This document shows, piece by piece, positions 19,162-31,298 of a DNA stretch of 64,000 nucleotides. The position numbers were made by a program, and so were the translations under genes. This stretch comes from Artemia franciscana (taxonomy: Eukaryota; Arthropoda; Branchiopoda; Anostraca; Artemiidae): assembly GCF_032884065.1 (NCBI RefSeq), contig NC_088866.1, positions 25,834,335 through 25,898,334 of the forward strand. Direction: 5' to 3'. Under the pieces are notes generated by a model. The model was not told the origin of the DNA and ran no database searches. It worked only from the letters and a program-made list of their open reading frames with translations. Position 1 is the stretch's first letter. Every line of letters begins with the position of its first letter.

Positions 19162-21432
19162 GAACGAAAATTCACCATGCATGGCCAAAGGAAGGTGCAC
19201 AAAGCAATATCCTCGACTTTTAGCATCCAACACAATTACTGGCAATAATGGTTACCCACAATATAGAAGAAGATCTACTGAAGATGGCGGTAAAACAGCA
19301 ATAATAAACAAGCGTAACGGTACCACCATCGAAGTAGACAACCAGTGGGTTGTTCCATATTCCCCATTATTATCAAAAACATTTAATGCACACATAAACG
19401 TTGAATACTGTAACTCCTTAAAGGCAATCACATACATATGTAAATACGTCAACAAAGGCAGTGACATGGCAGTTTTTGGCTTGCAGTCCGAAATCAAAGA
19501 TATCGACAAAATCGTACAATATCAGGCTGGAAGATACATAAGCAGTAATGAAGCTGTTTGGCGAATTCTTTTATTTCCGATACATGAACGTAGTTCAGCT
19601 GTTGTTCACTTAGCGGCACATTTACAGAATGGTCAACGTGTTTATTTCTCGGACACCAACGTGCAACAAAGAGCCCTGAATTCACCGGATACAAAGTTAA
19701 CTGCTTTCTTTTTGCTATGCAAAAAACATTCTTTTGCAAAAAAACTACTGTATACTGAAGTGCCTTCGTATTACACGTGGAATACTAAAAATAAAGTATT
19801 TGAACGTCGCTAACAGGGTAAGTCACTCGACAGCCAACCAACCATCTTCAAAGATACCATGATAGGAAGACTACATCGTTCACCCCAATCAACATGAATG
19901 CTTCTTTCTACGCCTGCTTTTGGTGAATGTACCCGGTCCGACGTCCTTTGAGTATTTGAGAACTGTAAACGTTACTATACATGACACTTACCGTAGTGCA
20001 TGCCAAGCTCTGAATGTATTGGAGAATGACCAACACTGGGATAACTGCATCAATGACGCGTGCGAAACGTCAACTCCAAGTCAAATTCGTGCATTGTTTG
20101 GCATCATACTAACAACTTGCTCTCCATCAGCTCCTACAGAGTTATGGGAAAAATATAAATCAAAAATGTCCGAAAGTATACTCCATCGAAAACGGTTAGA
20201 GACGTCAGATATGACTTTTGATTTTACATCAGAAATTTATACGCAACGTTGCTGCCTGGTGGAAGAACTGCTCATTCCGCTTTGAAATCGCCTCTGAATT
20301 TGCATTCTACAGAAACCCCCACGTGCAATATTTCCAAATCATCTGGGATGGGTAAAGTATTGCAGCAATGCAAACTTATTATTTGGGACGAGTGCACAAT
20401 GGCACACAAAAAATCGCTCGAGGCTCTGGATCAATTTTTGAAAGATTTGCGAGGGAATTCGAAACCCTTTGGCAGCACATTAATATTGCTTGCGGGAGAT
20501 TTCAGGCAAACATTACCTATAATACCTAGATCAACCCCTGCAGACGAAATGAATGCTTGCCTGAAAAATTCCAATTTATGGGCAGACGTAAAAACATTAA
20601 AATTAACTACAAATATGCGTGTCCGATTGCAAAACGATGACTCTGGTCAAACATTTTCAGATCAATTACTGGCAATTGGAAACGGAAAGCTTCCAGTAGA
20701 CTCAATTTCAGGACGTATACAACTACCTGCTGAATTCTGTAATTTAGTGACGTCCAAAAATGAATTGATTGAAAAAGTATTTCCGAATATTCTAAACAAT
20801 TATAAAAATAATAAATGGCTAAGTGAAAGAGCGATTCTTGCACCCAAAAATATAGACGCCCACGAAATCAACAATATTGTTTTGACCAAGATTCGAGACT
20901 AGGCAGTCCTTTACAAGTCAGTCGACACAGTTTTGGAACCAAATGAGGCGGTTAATTATCCATCTGAATTTGTAAATTCTGTGGATCTTTCAGGGTATCC
21001 ACCACACATGCTACAACTAAAAATAGGCGTACCAATAATACTGTTAAGAAATATCAACCCACCGAAGCTTTGCAATGGCACGCGACTTGCCGTAAAAAAA
21101 CAATGGAAAACGTAATAGAGGCCACAATCTGAACAGGGCCTTTTGAGGGTGAGGTTGTTCTTATTCCTCGTATTCCCATGATTCCAACGGATCTGCCTTT
21201 TCAATTTAAACGATTGCAATTCCCAATTCGATTAGCATTTGCAATCACCATCAACAAAGCTCAAGGTCAATCATTAGAAAAATGTGGCATTGATCTTAAT
21301 ACTGATTGTTTTTCCCATGGACAATTGTGCGTTGCATGTTCGAGGGTCGGTAAACCTGACAATCTTTTTATATGCAGCGACAATTGGACAGCGAAGAATG
21401 TTGTATATTTGCAAGTTTTACGCAGTTAATTT
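19162..21432 (+). pseudogene. Helitron Rep/Pif1 helicase, damaged copy
   Basis: The frame entering from the gap reads NENSPCMAKGRCTKQYP, then the Rep region with AITYICKYVNKGSD (two tyrosines four apart, the Helitron catalytic pair) and SNEAVWRILLFPIHER. A stop at 19811-19813 and a frame change lead to NVPGPTSFEYLRTVN (19925 onwards). Near 20240 the frame jumps from EIYTQR to LLPGGRTAHSALKSPLNL; the intervening Pif1 N-terminal part with Walker A is missing. Walker B (IIWDECTMAHK) and motif III (LLAGDFRQTLPI) follow. There is an in-frame TAG at 20900-20902, a frame change in the A-run near 21100 and a TGA at 21130-21132. The C-terminus keeps AFAITINKAQGQSL and GQLCVACSRV and stops at 21427-21429. 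The enzyme cannot be active. Confidence 0.9.
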
Positions 21433-21847
21433 GTCAGATCATAATATATGGTTCATAGCCTGGGGCCTTCTGTTTGGGATAATCCGCGGAATAGTCACTA
21501 TCTGTCACTTTATACGGGTTTAAAAATAAAGTGAAAATATTTTATTTAGCTAATAGATATCAGAAAGGCGGGAGGTTTTTGATGTTTATTTTTGCAGTTT
21601 TTTGGGGTGTTGCGGGGGATCAAACCGGTAAAAATTAATTAATAGGACTACTTTGTTATATAGTGTTCATGTGGATGTGTTGTTTTTTTATATATAAGAT
21701 AGTCTAGGTGGATAATCATGAGTTGTTATGTTCAGATAATTATTTCTAATATATAAGTCATAACAGGAATTTGTATTACAAGTCCTTAGCACTTTCCTTT
21801 TGCTCCAATAATTTGTTAGTGGTGTCAATTTTATTTATTTTTATATT
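21433..21847. other. Helitron 3' flank, nothing recognised
   Basis: No GC hairpin or CTAG end follows the helicase stop, so this Helitron has lost its 3' terminus. The rest is AT-rich sequence without a supported feature. Confidence 0.4.
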
Positions 21848-23164
21848 GTGGATAAAATGAATCCTACCTACCAATCTCTTACCCAAATATCTGAGAAGTT
21901 GTTGCTCTTTAGATTTATATATTTCTTCCTCCAAATCTTTAATTCAATTGATTCAAGTACAAAAAGTGACGATTTTAATAGCTTTGCCCTCCTTAAACAG
22001 CACTTTCTAGATGAAGAAATTTATGATTTATTAACTTGTAAGGGCACATACCCGTATGAGAACAACAGTTCCACCTCAAGCCTACATGAGGAAAAATTAC
22101 CGCCCATCGAAGCGTTTTATGATTAACTTTATGATCGAAAACTTACGATCATAAGGCAGTGATTTATGATCACTACCGATTATGAATTGGCCTAAAGATG
22201 TTTGGGCCAAGGCAAAATGGGGAGGATTATTGTAGAATGTACCTGACGAACGATAAATTGACGCTGTGGGATTTTATCTTTAAAAACACGGATATAATCT
22301 ACCAGGAATTCGGATTTAATTTGGGGTATTATTTTTCAACTCCTTCTCTGGTGAAGGATTTAATTCTTAACTCAGTAAAGAAAAAGTAGGTCTGATCACC
22401 GAGGTGGATCAGCACTTATTTATAGAGAGGTCAGTGCGGGTAGGGTATATTTTTCATGGGGATCATAACTTGAAAACTGATCCGACTGGACAACTTACAG
22501 TTGTAAAGTCAGATGCAGTTTTCCTTGATATGAAATCACAATATTTTTGTGTCAGTCAGCTAAAGTTACTTCCCCCTGTTAAAATAGGATTGCTGAAATG
22601 ATCATGCACCGGACTGATGTTTCCCCACTTTCTTCAACAATGTACAACTTACATAACCCATACATTTCCTTATTTTTAATTCCCAACTCGTCATCTGGAG
22701 ATAGTCATTGGGTAATTTTCATTGCACAGCCTTGAAACTGACTTATTTTCCGCTTTAATAAGCGTAATCATAGCTGTGCCTATATAATTTTTCCCAAATG
22801 CGTCTACTAATGGCACGGTATTACTCGAGTCTCTTTGATCACGGCCATATGAGACTGCAATGGCTTCATGTTCTTTAACACGATTCGGGGTTGATGGTTT
22901 GTACACATCCATGAGTTCGGCATCGATTTCCAACTCCACCTTGTCGCTCTGCAAGAGCAAATTTTGAAAGTTTTTGAAACGGAAGATGCCATTGTCACCT
23001 GTTACTAAACCCAACCTCTCGTACCAATGATGCTTAAAGTGTCTTAATTTTAATTTGCTATAAAATCTTGAAAAATACAATCGACAATAGTAGCAATTAC
23101 CCATCCCAATGTTTTTACCCTCACTTAGAACCCAACTTACTTTTGGAATATAAAAGAAATGCAC
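21848..23164. mobile_element. Polinton/Maverick fossil: family B DNA polymerase pieces
   Basis: Two pieces of a protein-primed family B DNA polymerase of the Polinton type lie next to each other in opposite orientation. 21848-22600 (plus) corresponds to the middle region that follows the exonuclease domain. 22691-23164 (minus) corresponds to the N-terminal zinc-finger-like and exonuclease region. The element is broken in several places, incomplete at both ends and internally rearranged. No capsid, integrase or terminal repeats were seen. It looks old. The family assignment is from memory of the protein family. Confidence 0.6.
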
Positions 23165-24340
23165 ATTGAATCGGGTATTTGGCAGGCTCGTTAAGAAGCC
23201 CTGCCCAGCTTTTCACCGATTTAATGGACAGATCCCTCCCCGAGTAGATTACCCCCTTTTTATTTTTGGGTTATCCCTCTTCCAATTCTTCATTGTGCTA
23301 TAAAACTGTAAAACCAATCTTTAAATGCTCGTTAGCTCTCTAAGAAATGTCTATCCGCTTAAGTGTTACAGGATAAGGCCCCTTTAAATAGTTAAAATCT
23401 ACATTATGAAACTCAGCTCCCTCCCCGTCCAATTATCTTCCGAACCATTCAAAGTGTCTTGCCAACATTCTTTGCACGGGTTTATAGACTGACACTAGAA
23501 AAGTGTACTTGAAGCAATCTAAGCCCATATCTAAAGAAAAGCGTCATATACCTCTACAACCCTTTGAATCAGCATTATATTTTACACCTCTTTCCCCCTC
23601 TTAAAACAAATTTCTTTGTTTAAATAAGAAAGTTTACTGAACCACTCCCATTTTCATTTTAGTTGTTCACCCTGTTACAAATACTTCCCACCCAATCTGA
23701 AAAAACGCCTCCAAAATTGTAGAAGTCCAGATAAAGTGTCTTCATCTCCGTCTATAGATAATAAGAGTACCCTCTGAACAGACTTTTCATTTAAAAAAAT
23801 ATTTACCGCTTGTAAAAATGTTAATGCTTTTAAGTGTTAAATGCGTCTCTATATCAAGCTCCAAAAATATAAGTGTTACGCAAGGCAGAATCAGCTAGAT
23901 AAAACTGTGGTAAAACAGGGGCTTATCTAGCACCAATTCATCCTGCTTCTCCTTCATCACTGTCAATGTGAGGGGTGGGCAATATGTGTTTGAGTGCCCT
24001 CTCGACGACGCTAGGTGGTAGTTGGTCTAAAACAGAGACTTAAAATTCTGCAACGAGGCCGATCTTCCTCAAGAAAGTGTCTAAATTGAAATTGCCTGAA
24101 TATACACTAATAAGCGTCATTTCCACACTAAACGCCCCTCATGTTCACTTTGCATGAGGCCCATTCATAGATTATTACGAAATTGCGATTACGGTGACGA
24201 CATGTTCTCACTTGGACATAAAGGGACCATACTACCACCTAAAGGCTTAAGGACAAAAAAATATTGTGTAAATATGGGGCAAAGTGATTGTTTGGATATG
24301 GAAACCCCATACTACTATTAAAAAGCTTAACGACCAGAAG
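23165..24340. other. intergenic, nothing recognised
   Basis: AT-rich with many pyrimidine-rich stretches. No coding similarity, tandem repeat or strong inverted repeat was seen. Confidence 0.35.
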
Positions 24341-25524
24341 TCAAACAGTTCACAGTAACGAACTGTAGTAAGGAGCGACCCGGCTCAATATTAACCGAAA
24401 CTCTAAAAAATAGAATTTTGATACCAATAGTTACAGCAAAAGAATTGCATTTTAATGCTGATTTTAAATAAATAAGTTTCATCAAGATTAGTTTTACCCA
24501 TCAAAAGTTACGAGCCTGAGAATATTTGCCTCCTTTTCGAAAATAGGGGAAAACACCCCTAAAATTCACACGATCTTAACGAAAATCACACCATCAAATT
24601 CAGCGCATCAGAGAACCTTATTATAGAAGTTTCAAGCCCCTATCTACAAAAATGTGGAATTTAGAAATTTTTGCCAGAAGAAAAATCACGGATGCGTGTT
24701 TATTTGTTTTTTTTTCCCAGGGGTTATCGTATCGACTCAGTGGTCCTAGAATGTCGCAAAAGGGCTCTTTCTAACGGAAACTAAAAGTTTTAGTGTCCTT
24801 TTTAAGTGACAAAAAAAATTAGAGGGCACCTAGGACCCCTCCCACGCTCATTTTTCCCCAAAGTCACCGAATCAAAATTCTGAGATAGCCATTTTATTCA
24901 CCATAGTCAAAAAACCTAATAACTATGTCTTTGGAGACGACTTATTCCCCCGCAGTCCCCGTGGGAGGGGCTGCAAGTTACAAACTGTGACCTGTGATTA
25001 CATATAGTAATGGTTACTGGGAAGCGTACAAACGTTTTCTGGGCATTTTTTTGGTTTGGGGGGGGGGAGAGTTGAGGGGTGGGGGGTTACGTGGGAGGAT
25101 CTTTCCATGGAGGTACTTCTCATGGGAGAAGAGACTTTCAACGGAGGGGGCGAAGGATTTTCTAGCATTATTTAAAAAACAATGAAAAAATAAATATGAA
25201 GTTTTTTCTACTGAAAGTAAGGAGCAGCATTAAAACTTAAAACGAACAGAAATTATTACGCATATTAGGGGTTTACCTCCTCGTAATACCTCGCTCTTAA
25301 CGCTAAAGTATTTTTAGTAATCTCAACTATTTAATCTACGGCCTTTGTGATTCAGGGGTCATTCTTAAGGAATTGGGACAAAATTTAAGCTTTAGTGTAA
25401 AGAGCGAGGTGAGCGGGGCGTTGAGGAGGAAAAGCCCCTTTCATATACGGAGTAAATTCTGTTCGTTGTAAGTTTTAATGTTGCTCCTTACTTTCATTTA
25501 AAAAACTTGTTTTTTTGTTTAATT
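24341..25524 (+). repeat. fold-back repeat family, copy b (shortened)
   Basis: Starts TCAAACAGTTCACAGTAACGAACTG and continues AGTAAGGAGCGACCCGGCTC, matching copies a and c. It runs through the G-rich module near 25060-25110 to an end at 25395-25524 that matches the right hairpin arm of copy a. About 0.5 kb of the central module present in copies a and c is missing. Its opposing arm (25195-25310) belongs to a diverged arm subtype. Confidence 0.75.
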
Positions 25525-27060
25525 ACCCATAAAGGTGAGTAAGTTACCTCTTTAAGCTTCATTTATTATAAAGCTCCTGAATTAAAATTATGAGTCTAAG
25601 AAAATAGAGCTTACAGAGGCGGTGGTAGTGTCCATTTGTGGTGCTCCGAGAAAATAGGCGAGCAGACTATCAATTAAATAACCAAAATCATCAATGGGAG
25701 CCTAAAAAAGAATGATTATTATCATTTTCTTGAAACTCTTGTGATTTTAAGCTGTAAAAAAGAATACATTATTAAACTCAGGGCTCTCGCCCCTTGAGTT
25801 GAAGTAAATATTTCCTTTACAAAATGTGGTATTTTTATTCTGATTCAAATACCTATTGGGCAATGCCCTTAAATCTCCCATCTCAAAAAAGGTTCCCTTT
25901 CAACATTAAAACACTACTAATCACTAAAAGAATGTATTGTTTTCAATGTAATGAAAACCTTATTTCTTTGAGGACCCGGGGGGGCAACAGGACCATCGAA
26001 ATAAGGGACTGTGTTTAATACTCTGTAACCTTAGGTGAGTCTTGGACCCAAAATGTTCTAAAAGACTGACAAACTTATCTCACGTAAAATTTAGTTTTCA
26101 CCGATAAAACGTAATGAAGACTATTTTTTTGGAGGCTAGGGGGCTCCTCAAAGCCCCCACAAAAATATAAAAAGGGCCTTGCTATTTATTAAACTAAAAA
26201 GAAAACAAGGATGAGAAACCTTTTTTTTTAGGATTGGCAATACCATCAAATACCCCTCCCGTTGATAGCAGATACCAAAGATACTCTTATCCATTAACTA
26301 TTGACATATAGCATTTGCGATGCGGAATTGATCCCTACCTAATTAAGTAACACTAGGGTGATTGGAGAGCCTTCTTACAGGCATGACAATTAAACTTGAA
26401 GCTACATACCTATTGATTCTTTTACCAGCTTCATCTGACATTAAAATAATGTAATTTTCGCAGTAAAGCATATTTCATATTTCACGTAATTATTATATCA
26501 CCTATAGAACTGGGCAATTGAGGGAGGAGTTAAGATTTTACTTGTTAATTCTATAGACAAAATTCTAATAGGTTTTATTAATTATAACCTAACACCTTTT
26601 TTGATGGGGAAAAGGGGGTATTCTTCATAGAAATAGAGGCTGACCTACATTTAAGCAGCCGTTCACTTGTTTTGTAAATTCCATGGTAGGTTAGCACTCA
26701 TTTTGGATATAACGCTGATGAGAGTGCTTGTCTAGAACTGGGTTTTATAGTTCCCCGAGAAAAAAGAAAATTACCCGGTTACACTACACGAGTAAACAGG
26801 TTCTTGTATAATGGAAGTTAATGGAAGTCTAGACCACGTAACGGGACGAGTTTGTTCTACTAGACCACTTGACGGGACAAACATGTGACTATAATACTGC
26901 GTAAGACCCAACTGCACGTAATAGTGTCTTGAGGGGCTCCAATAGTATACCTCCTATCTGGGCGTTTAAACTTCTTGATATGATACTACTTATCACCACT
27001 CCTAATACTACCACTATTACTACCACACTACGGCATTTAAAACATTGAAGATCGATTAAA
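25525..27060. other. intergenic, nothing recognised
   Basis: No supported gene. The 64-codon frame at 25824-26018 has no recognisable domain. Confidence 0.35.
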
Positions 27061-28050
27061 CTGAATCAAAATACGGTAGGTGCCTGTACATCTGGGTTAC
27101 GGCTGTAGCTAGCAACCTAGTAAGAGATGATCACATTCCATAGCAAATAACAAAATAGCTCAGCTCATAGCTCCTAAAACTAGGGTCAGATAAAAAAAAA
27201 GTACACTCTTAGAACCGCCTTGTCAAATACCCCTATATAGGAAACAAACTGTCCCTTGGCTTGAATACAAAGGAAGTTACATTGGTCTGAAAATAAAAAA
27301 AAAGTGGTTGAGACAACGATATTCCGCGTTACGGGCATCTTTTTTCTTTCTTTTCCTCCGATACCAGGCATTGGAAAATCATAGAGAGCTGTTGAATAGC
27401 TCATTTTAAAGAAAATTGATGTGGTAGTTTAAAAAAGTATTTATAAAATATAATCACTTTTACGAAAAACTGCAGTTTCTTAGTCAAAATTATTGAATGA
27501 CGTCCTAAACGTGGGTTTTTAATCATCATAATACTGCTGTTTAATGGCTCATTTTAAAGGAAATTGCTCTATATAGAAACCATTTGTAACTAACAAGAAT
27601 AATCTTTAATATAATTTCTACAAAAAACTGCATAAGTAAAAGTAAGAAGTTTAAGTATAGACAGACATTGCCCAAGAGTATTTGGGTTGCAGCGGTAGCT
27701 CGCAACCTAGTAAGAGACGATCACGTCCCAGAGTAAAAACAAAATTATAATAAAGAACAAACTCTAGCCCATAGTAGTTTAACTATTTTACATAAGAGCT
27801 ATATTAAACATCTGGGTTGCAGCGGTAGCTATTAACCTAGTAAGATTACATAAAGGATCAATATATTTCATCTTAAGAGGTGTTAGTCAAGTAGTTGTTA
27901 ATAGAATTTTTGTTTAGATTTTAACTTGATAAATATGCAAAAAATGGCTGATGCAAGAATTGAACCTGTGACCCTCGGAGTAGAATACCAGTTCTAATAA
28001 AGAACAAACTCTAGCCCATAGTAGCTGAAATACTAGCATAAATCATCACA
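27061..28050. repeat. old interspersed repeat, possibly SINE-related
   Basis: GGGTT(G/A)C(A/G)GC(G/T)GTAGCT...AACCTAGTAAGA occurs at about 27090, 27690 and 27810. AATAAAGAACAAACTCTAGCCCATAGTAG occurs at about 27750 and 27995 (shown here in parts). Related text lies at about 47275 and 48035. On the minus strand 28016-27945 is a 72-base tRNA-like piece with a B-box-like GGTTCAATTCT and a partly pairing GGCT/AGCC acceptor. This suggests a tRNA-derived SINE, but the anticodon arm does not fold well. Confidence 0.35.
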
Positions 28051-28325
28051 TGTATGATGATGCAACACAATTATCTTTTAGCATCTAAATATAACACAAA
28101 TATGTTTTGAAAAATAGGATCTCTGGTATATGGTGTCATTTTTTTTTACTCAGTTCACAATCTGATTCCCTGTGTAAAAATTGCGAAAACAAGAATTATA
28201 GCATGTCAAAATTTAAATGATGCCGAAAATTGGTATCCTTTTACCGAATTTATCATTTTAAATGATACTTAAAATTGTCAATTTCCATTAAAACTAATCA
28301 TTAAACAGCTCCCTATTATGTTTCA

Positions 28326-28712
28326 ATGCCCAGATATTTACAAATAAGAAAAAAGATTCCGTTTATGCAGAATATCATGGCTAGAGCTATTTTTCTTGAT
28401 TTTCTCAAAATGCTGCCCTCTAAGAGTCCCCCAGCTGGAGCTTTATCGTGTATAGCAAAATGTGGTTATATGGACACATTTCCAAACGTTTTTATTTTAC
28501 TGAGAGTTCTATTACCACTTCCAGTATCAGGTGCCAGTGGCGAAAGGAGTTTCTCCTAGTTAAAGTTAATAAAAACCTACTTAAGATCTAAGTTGATTCA
28601 GGATCGACTGAGTGGGCTTGCATCCATGGCCATCGAAAATTACATGCCAAGTGAATACAATAAGGACAGACTGCTCAATGAGTTTTCAAACATGAAAGCT
28701 AGAAAAGAATTC
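28326..28712 (+). pseudogene. hAT transposase C-terminal dimerisation region
   Basis: The translation gives ALSCIAKCGYMDTFPNVFIL, then LRVLLPLPVSGASGERSFS, a stop, and in the same frame LKLIKTYLRSKLIQDRLSGL and ASMAIENY. This is the hATC dimerisation motif of the ZMYM1/DUF4371-like hAT group, where ASGERSFSKLKLIK is typical. The TAG at 28557-28559 replaces the expected Lys. The DDE catalytic region is not visible upstream, so only the 3' end of the element remains. Confidence 0.75.
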
Positions 28713-29539
28713 GTTATACAAAGTTGTATATTTAACTGTTTTATAAGTAGTATGTTCAACCATATAAATTGTGAATCATATTTTAACAATTTATCATAAA
28801 AACATGTAGGGCTGGCCATGACTGAATCAAATGTTTTTGACAAGATGATGCCGATAGGCCACCTGCTATGATTCAGAGAGAGTGGTACTTTAGCTCTCTG
28901 GCATTGATAAAGTGACTAAAACACTACATATTTAAAACTATTGAGGCAAGTGTTGTAGAGAAAACAACACTATAATTTTCGAGCTTACACTGCCGAATTT
29001 CTGAAAAAAAATCTTGTTTTTAAAAGTATCTTTTGATGGTATAAAACGATGGCAGTCGATTGATGCCTTCAGGGAGGTGCTGTGTAAGATGTGGCTTAAG
29101 CATTGAGTTACCAAACCAAAGGATAAGAAAACGAATGAAAAGGTAGAAATTTTCTGAGCTAGAAACTGGAATAACACGAAAAGGTGGGATATTCTTGCAT
29201 ATCCTAGTTGTATAAAATATATACTATTTTGAATTATTGTAGATGTAACTCATGATGTGTTCAAGAATTTAGATTAGTAGCAAGACATATTTCCTTAGGT
29301 TGTAAAAATACAACATCAGACGGTCACGGCTAAAAATTGTGAAACAAACAACTAAATCAGCCAAATGAACACGATGAAGAAAACAGTATAATTTTACATC
29401 AGCTATTATTTAGGAGGGGTCTCTCCTACATAATAGCTCACATCACCCCTCAGAGATGGTGGATTATTGATTAGGAGAGTGTACCATATGCCTAATTTTT
29501 GTTTCTTTTCTAGATGGTGGAATCTTAAGACAGACTAAG
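28713..29539. other. intergenic, nothing recognised
   Basis: AT-rich; includes a small imperfect hairpin at 29404-29441 (AGCTATTAT...ATAATAGCT). No gene support. Confidence 0.35.
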
Positions 29540-30970
29540 AACACGAGCTCAAAATCACCAAATTGACACAGAAGAGGCAGCCAAGTATATTTTTGACATT
29601 ACAGAAGAAATGTTGTTGGACTTGTCAGATGATGAAAATGACGCTGATCCAGATTTACTGTCTCCAGAATATCTTATCAATGATCCCGATGCAGACTTGT
29701 TGGCTTTACTGGATAATTGTCACTTCCTTTTTGGAGAAGGATGACCTGGACGCTCACAGTGAACCCAGCAACAATGATTCGGGGGAAACTCCAGCCTCTA
29801 CTTAGCAACAGGAACTAGTAGCAGCAAGTTCTGAAAGATCAAAGAACAAATCAGAAGTCTAAGAAAAATTAGGCTTAGGAACAATAGAAATAGAAAAAGT
29901 TGACCTGTCTTAGAAAGGAAAGCTTCGACAAGTTCCAGGCATCTTGGAGACTCCATTGAAATGCTTCAAATTTTTTTTTGACAATAAACCCCTTGAGCTG
30001 ATAGTTGAACAAAGTAACGTCTTTGCACTCGAGCAAATGATTACTTCCAAGGGGTAAAGCAACTTGAGACAATATCTCCCGAAAAAGCCGACGAAGTGGA
30101 GAACTAAAGTCCTCACAAGAGCTTGTATGTCAGGTTTTGGTCATGATTTTGAAGTTTGTTAAGGTAAAGAACTGTTGTTAAAAATGACATAGAGCCAGAT
30201 CCTCGGGTTGGAGGCAATATAGTTTTACGTCTGATAAGTACCTTAGTTGACAAAATGAACTACAAGATTTACTTTGACAACTGGTTGTTGAAATCTATTG
30301 ACTTTGCTAAAACTGATTCCCTTGTATTGTTACGTTGAAAAAAAGGGCGACTGAAGGGCTACCCACTCCTCAAAGATGGTGAAATGAAAAAACAAGAGAA
30401 ATCCGATTACAGGACCGACATTCATCCTGGCGTTATTATAGTGAAATTTTGATAACAACACGGTTTGCTTGGCTTCGATGTAAGCAGTCATAACGCCTCA
30501 GGATACGTCAACACGCTGGAACGTTAAGGATGAATCCAGGGTTGAAGTTTCAAGGCCAGCCATTGCTTATGAGTACAACCGCCATATGGGTGGTATAAAT
30601 TGAGCAGAAATACTGGTGGAGATGTACCAAACTCATTTTCTGACACAGAAATGGTATATTATAATCACACAGCAGGTGGGTTATTGACACAGCAGTGTGC
30701 AATATTTGGCTTCTTTTCAGGTCAGACGTCAAAGCACTCACTTCAAGGACAAACAAACCGATCATCTTGACAGCCTTCAGGTCTGAAGTTGCAGCAAGGG
30801 TTGTGTGACTCGATACGTATGATACCCCAATGTAAACTTAGTAGACCATCTACTGATGTCGAAAAAAGTCCCAGACCCATTCGAAGTCGCAATTGAATCC
30901 GACCAGCAATATCTGCTCAAGCCAATGGGCTTGATCACCGGCCAAAAAAGACTGAGAATCAGAGCCTAAT
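29540..30970 (+). pseudogene. decayed piggyBac transposase
   Basis: Fragments in order across three frames: an acidic N-terminal stretch (LLDLSDDENDADPDLL, about 29600), TPLKCFKFFFDNKPLELIVE (about 29950), KNDIEPDPRVGGNIVLRLIS and KMNYKIYFDNWLL (about 30180-30290), then PAIAYEYNRHMGGIN (about 30560), followed by GYIDTAVCNIWLLFRSD (about 30680). FDNWFTS, YNxxMGGVD and IDTAxxNSWLLYR are family landmarks. The catalytic Asp of GGVD is changed to Asn here, and frameshifts and stops are frequent. No TTAA-flanked ends were identified. Confidence 0.75.
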
Positions 30971-31274
30971 GTCGTATTTTTATAACGTGATCTAAAATTG
31001 ACAATTTAGAATAAATATTCCAAGAACATTCTTTGTGTCAGTAGTCTGAGCTAGAGATTGCATGGGAGACCTCAGAGATTTTTCCTAGTATTCTTTCTTT
31101 AGTGACCTGTCTAGGGTTAATGGTTTAATTGCTATCAACACTCCCTAGCGAAAACTAGATTTTGATTTTGGTAATTCACCATAATCATCGTGCTGAACAT
31201 ATTAGAATTTTATTCTATCATACATTTCTGGAACTGAAATTCTGCTAAGTTGCTCCTATATTTGAAACTACGAA

Positions 31275-31298
31275 ATGTCCATCGGTGTCCCTATCAAA
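31275..31298 (+). CDS. SNRPD3: SNRPD3 coding exon 1 (MSIGVPIK)
   Basis: Only 24 coding bases, ATGTCCATCGGTGTCCCTAT and so on, encoding the invariant N-terminus MSIGVPIK. The start context ACGAAATGT is acceptable. The donor GTTAGT follows at 31299. Too short to be found by ORF length. The exact match to the conserved N-terminus and phase 0 agreement with exon 2 support it. Confidence 0.93.

Noticed and set aside
19047-19245. Frames running through the N gap
   Set aside because: They exist only because N codons are read as open.
22600-22735. Possible protease-like segment (GDSHWVIF) beside the Polinton polymerase fossil
   Set aside because: Too short and isolated to assign to any Polinton gene.
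27945-28016. tRNA gene on the minus strand
   Set aside because: The size and B box fit, but the acceptor stem has mismatches and the anticodon arm does not fold; better seen as a SINE-like remnant.
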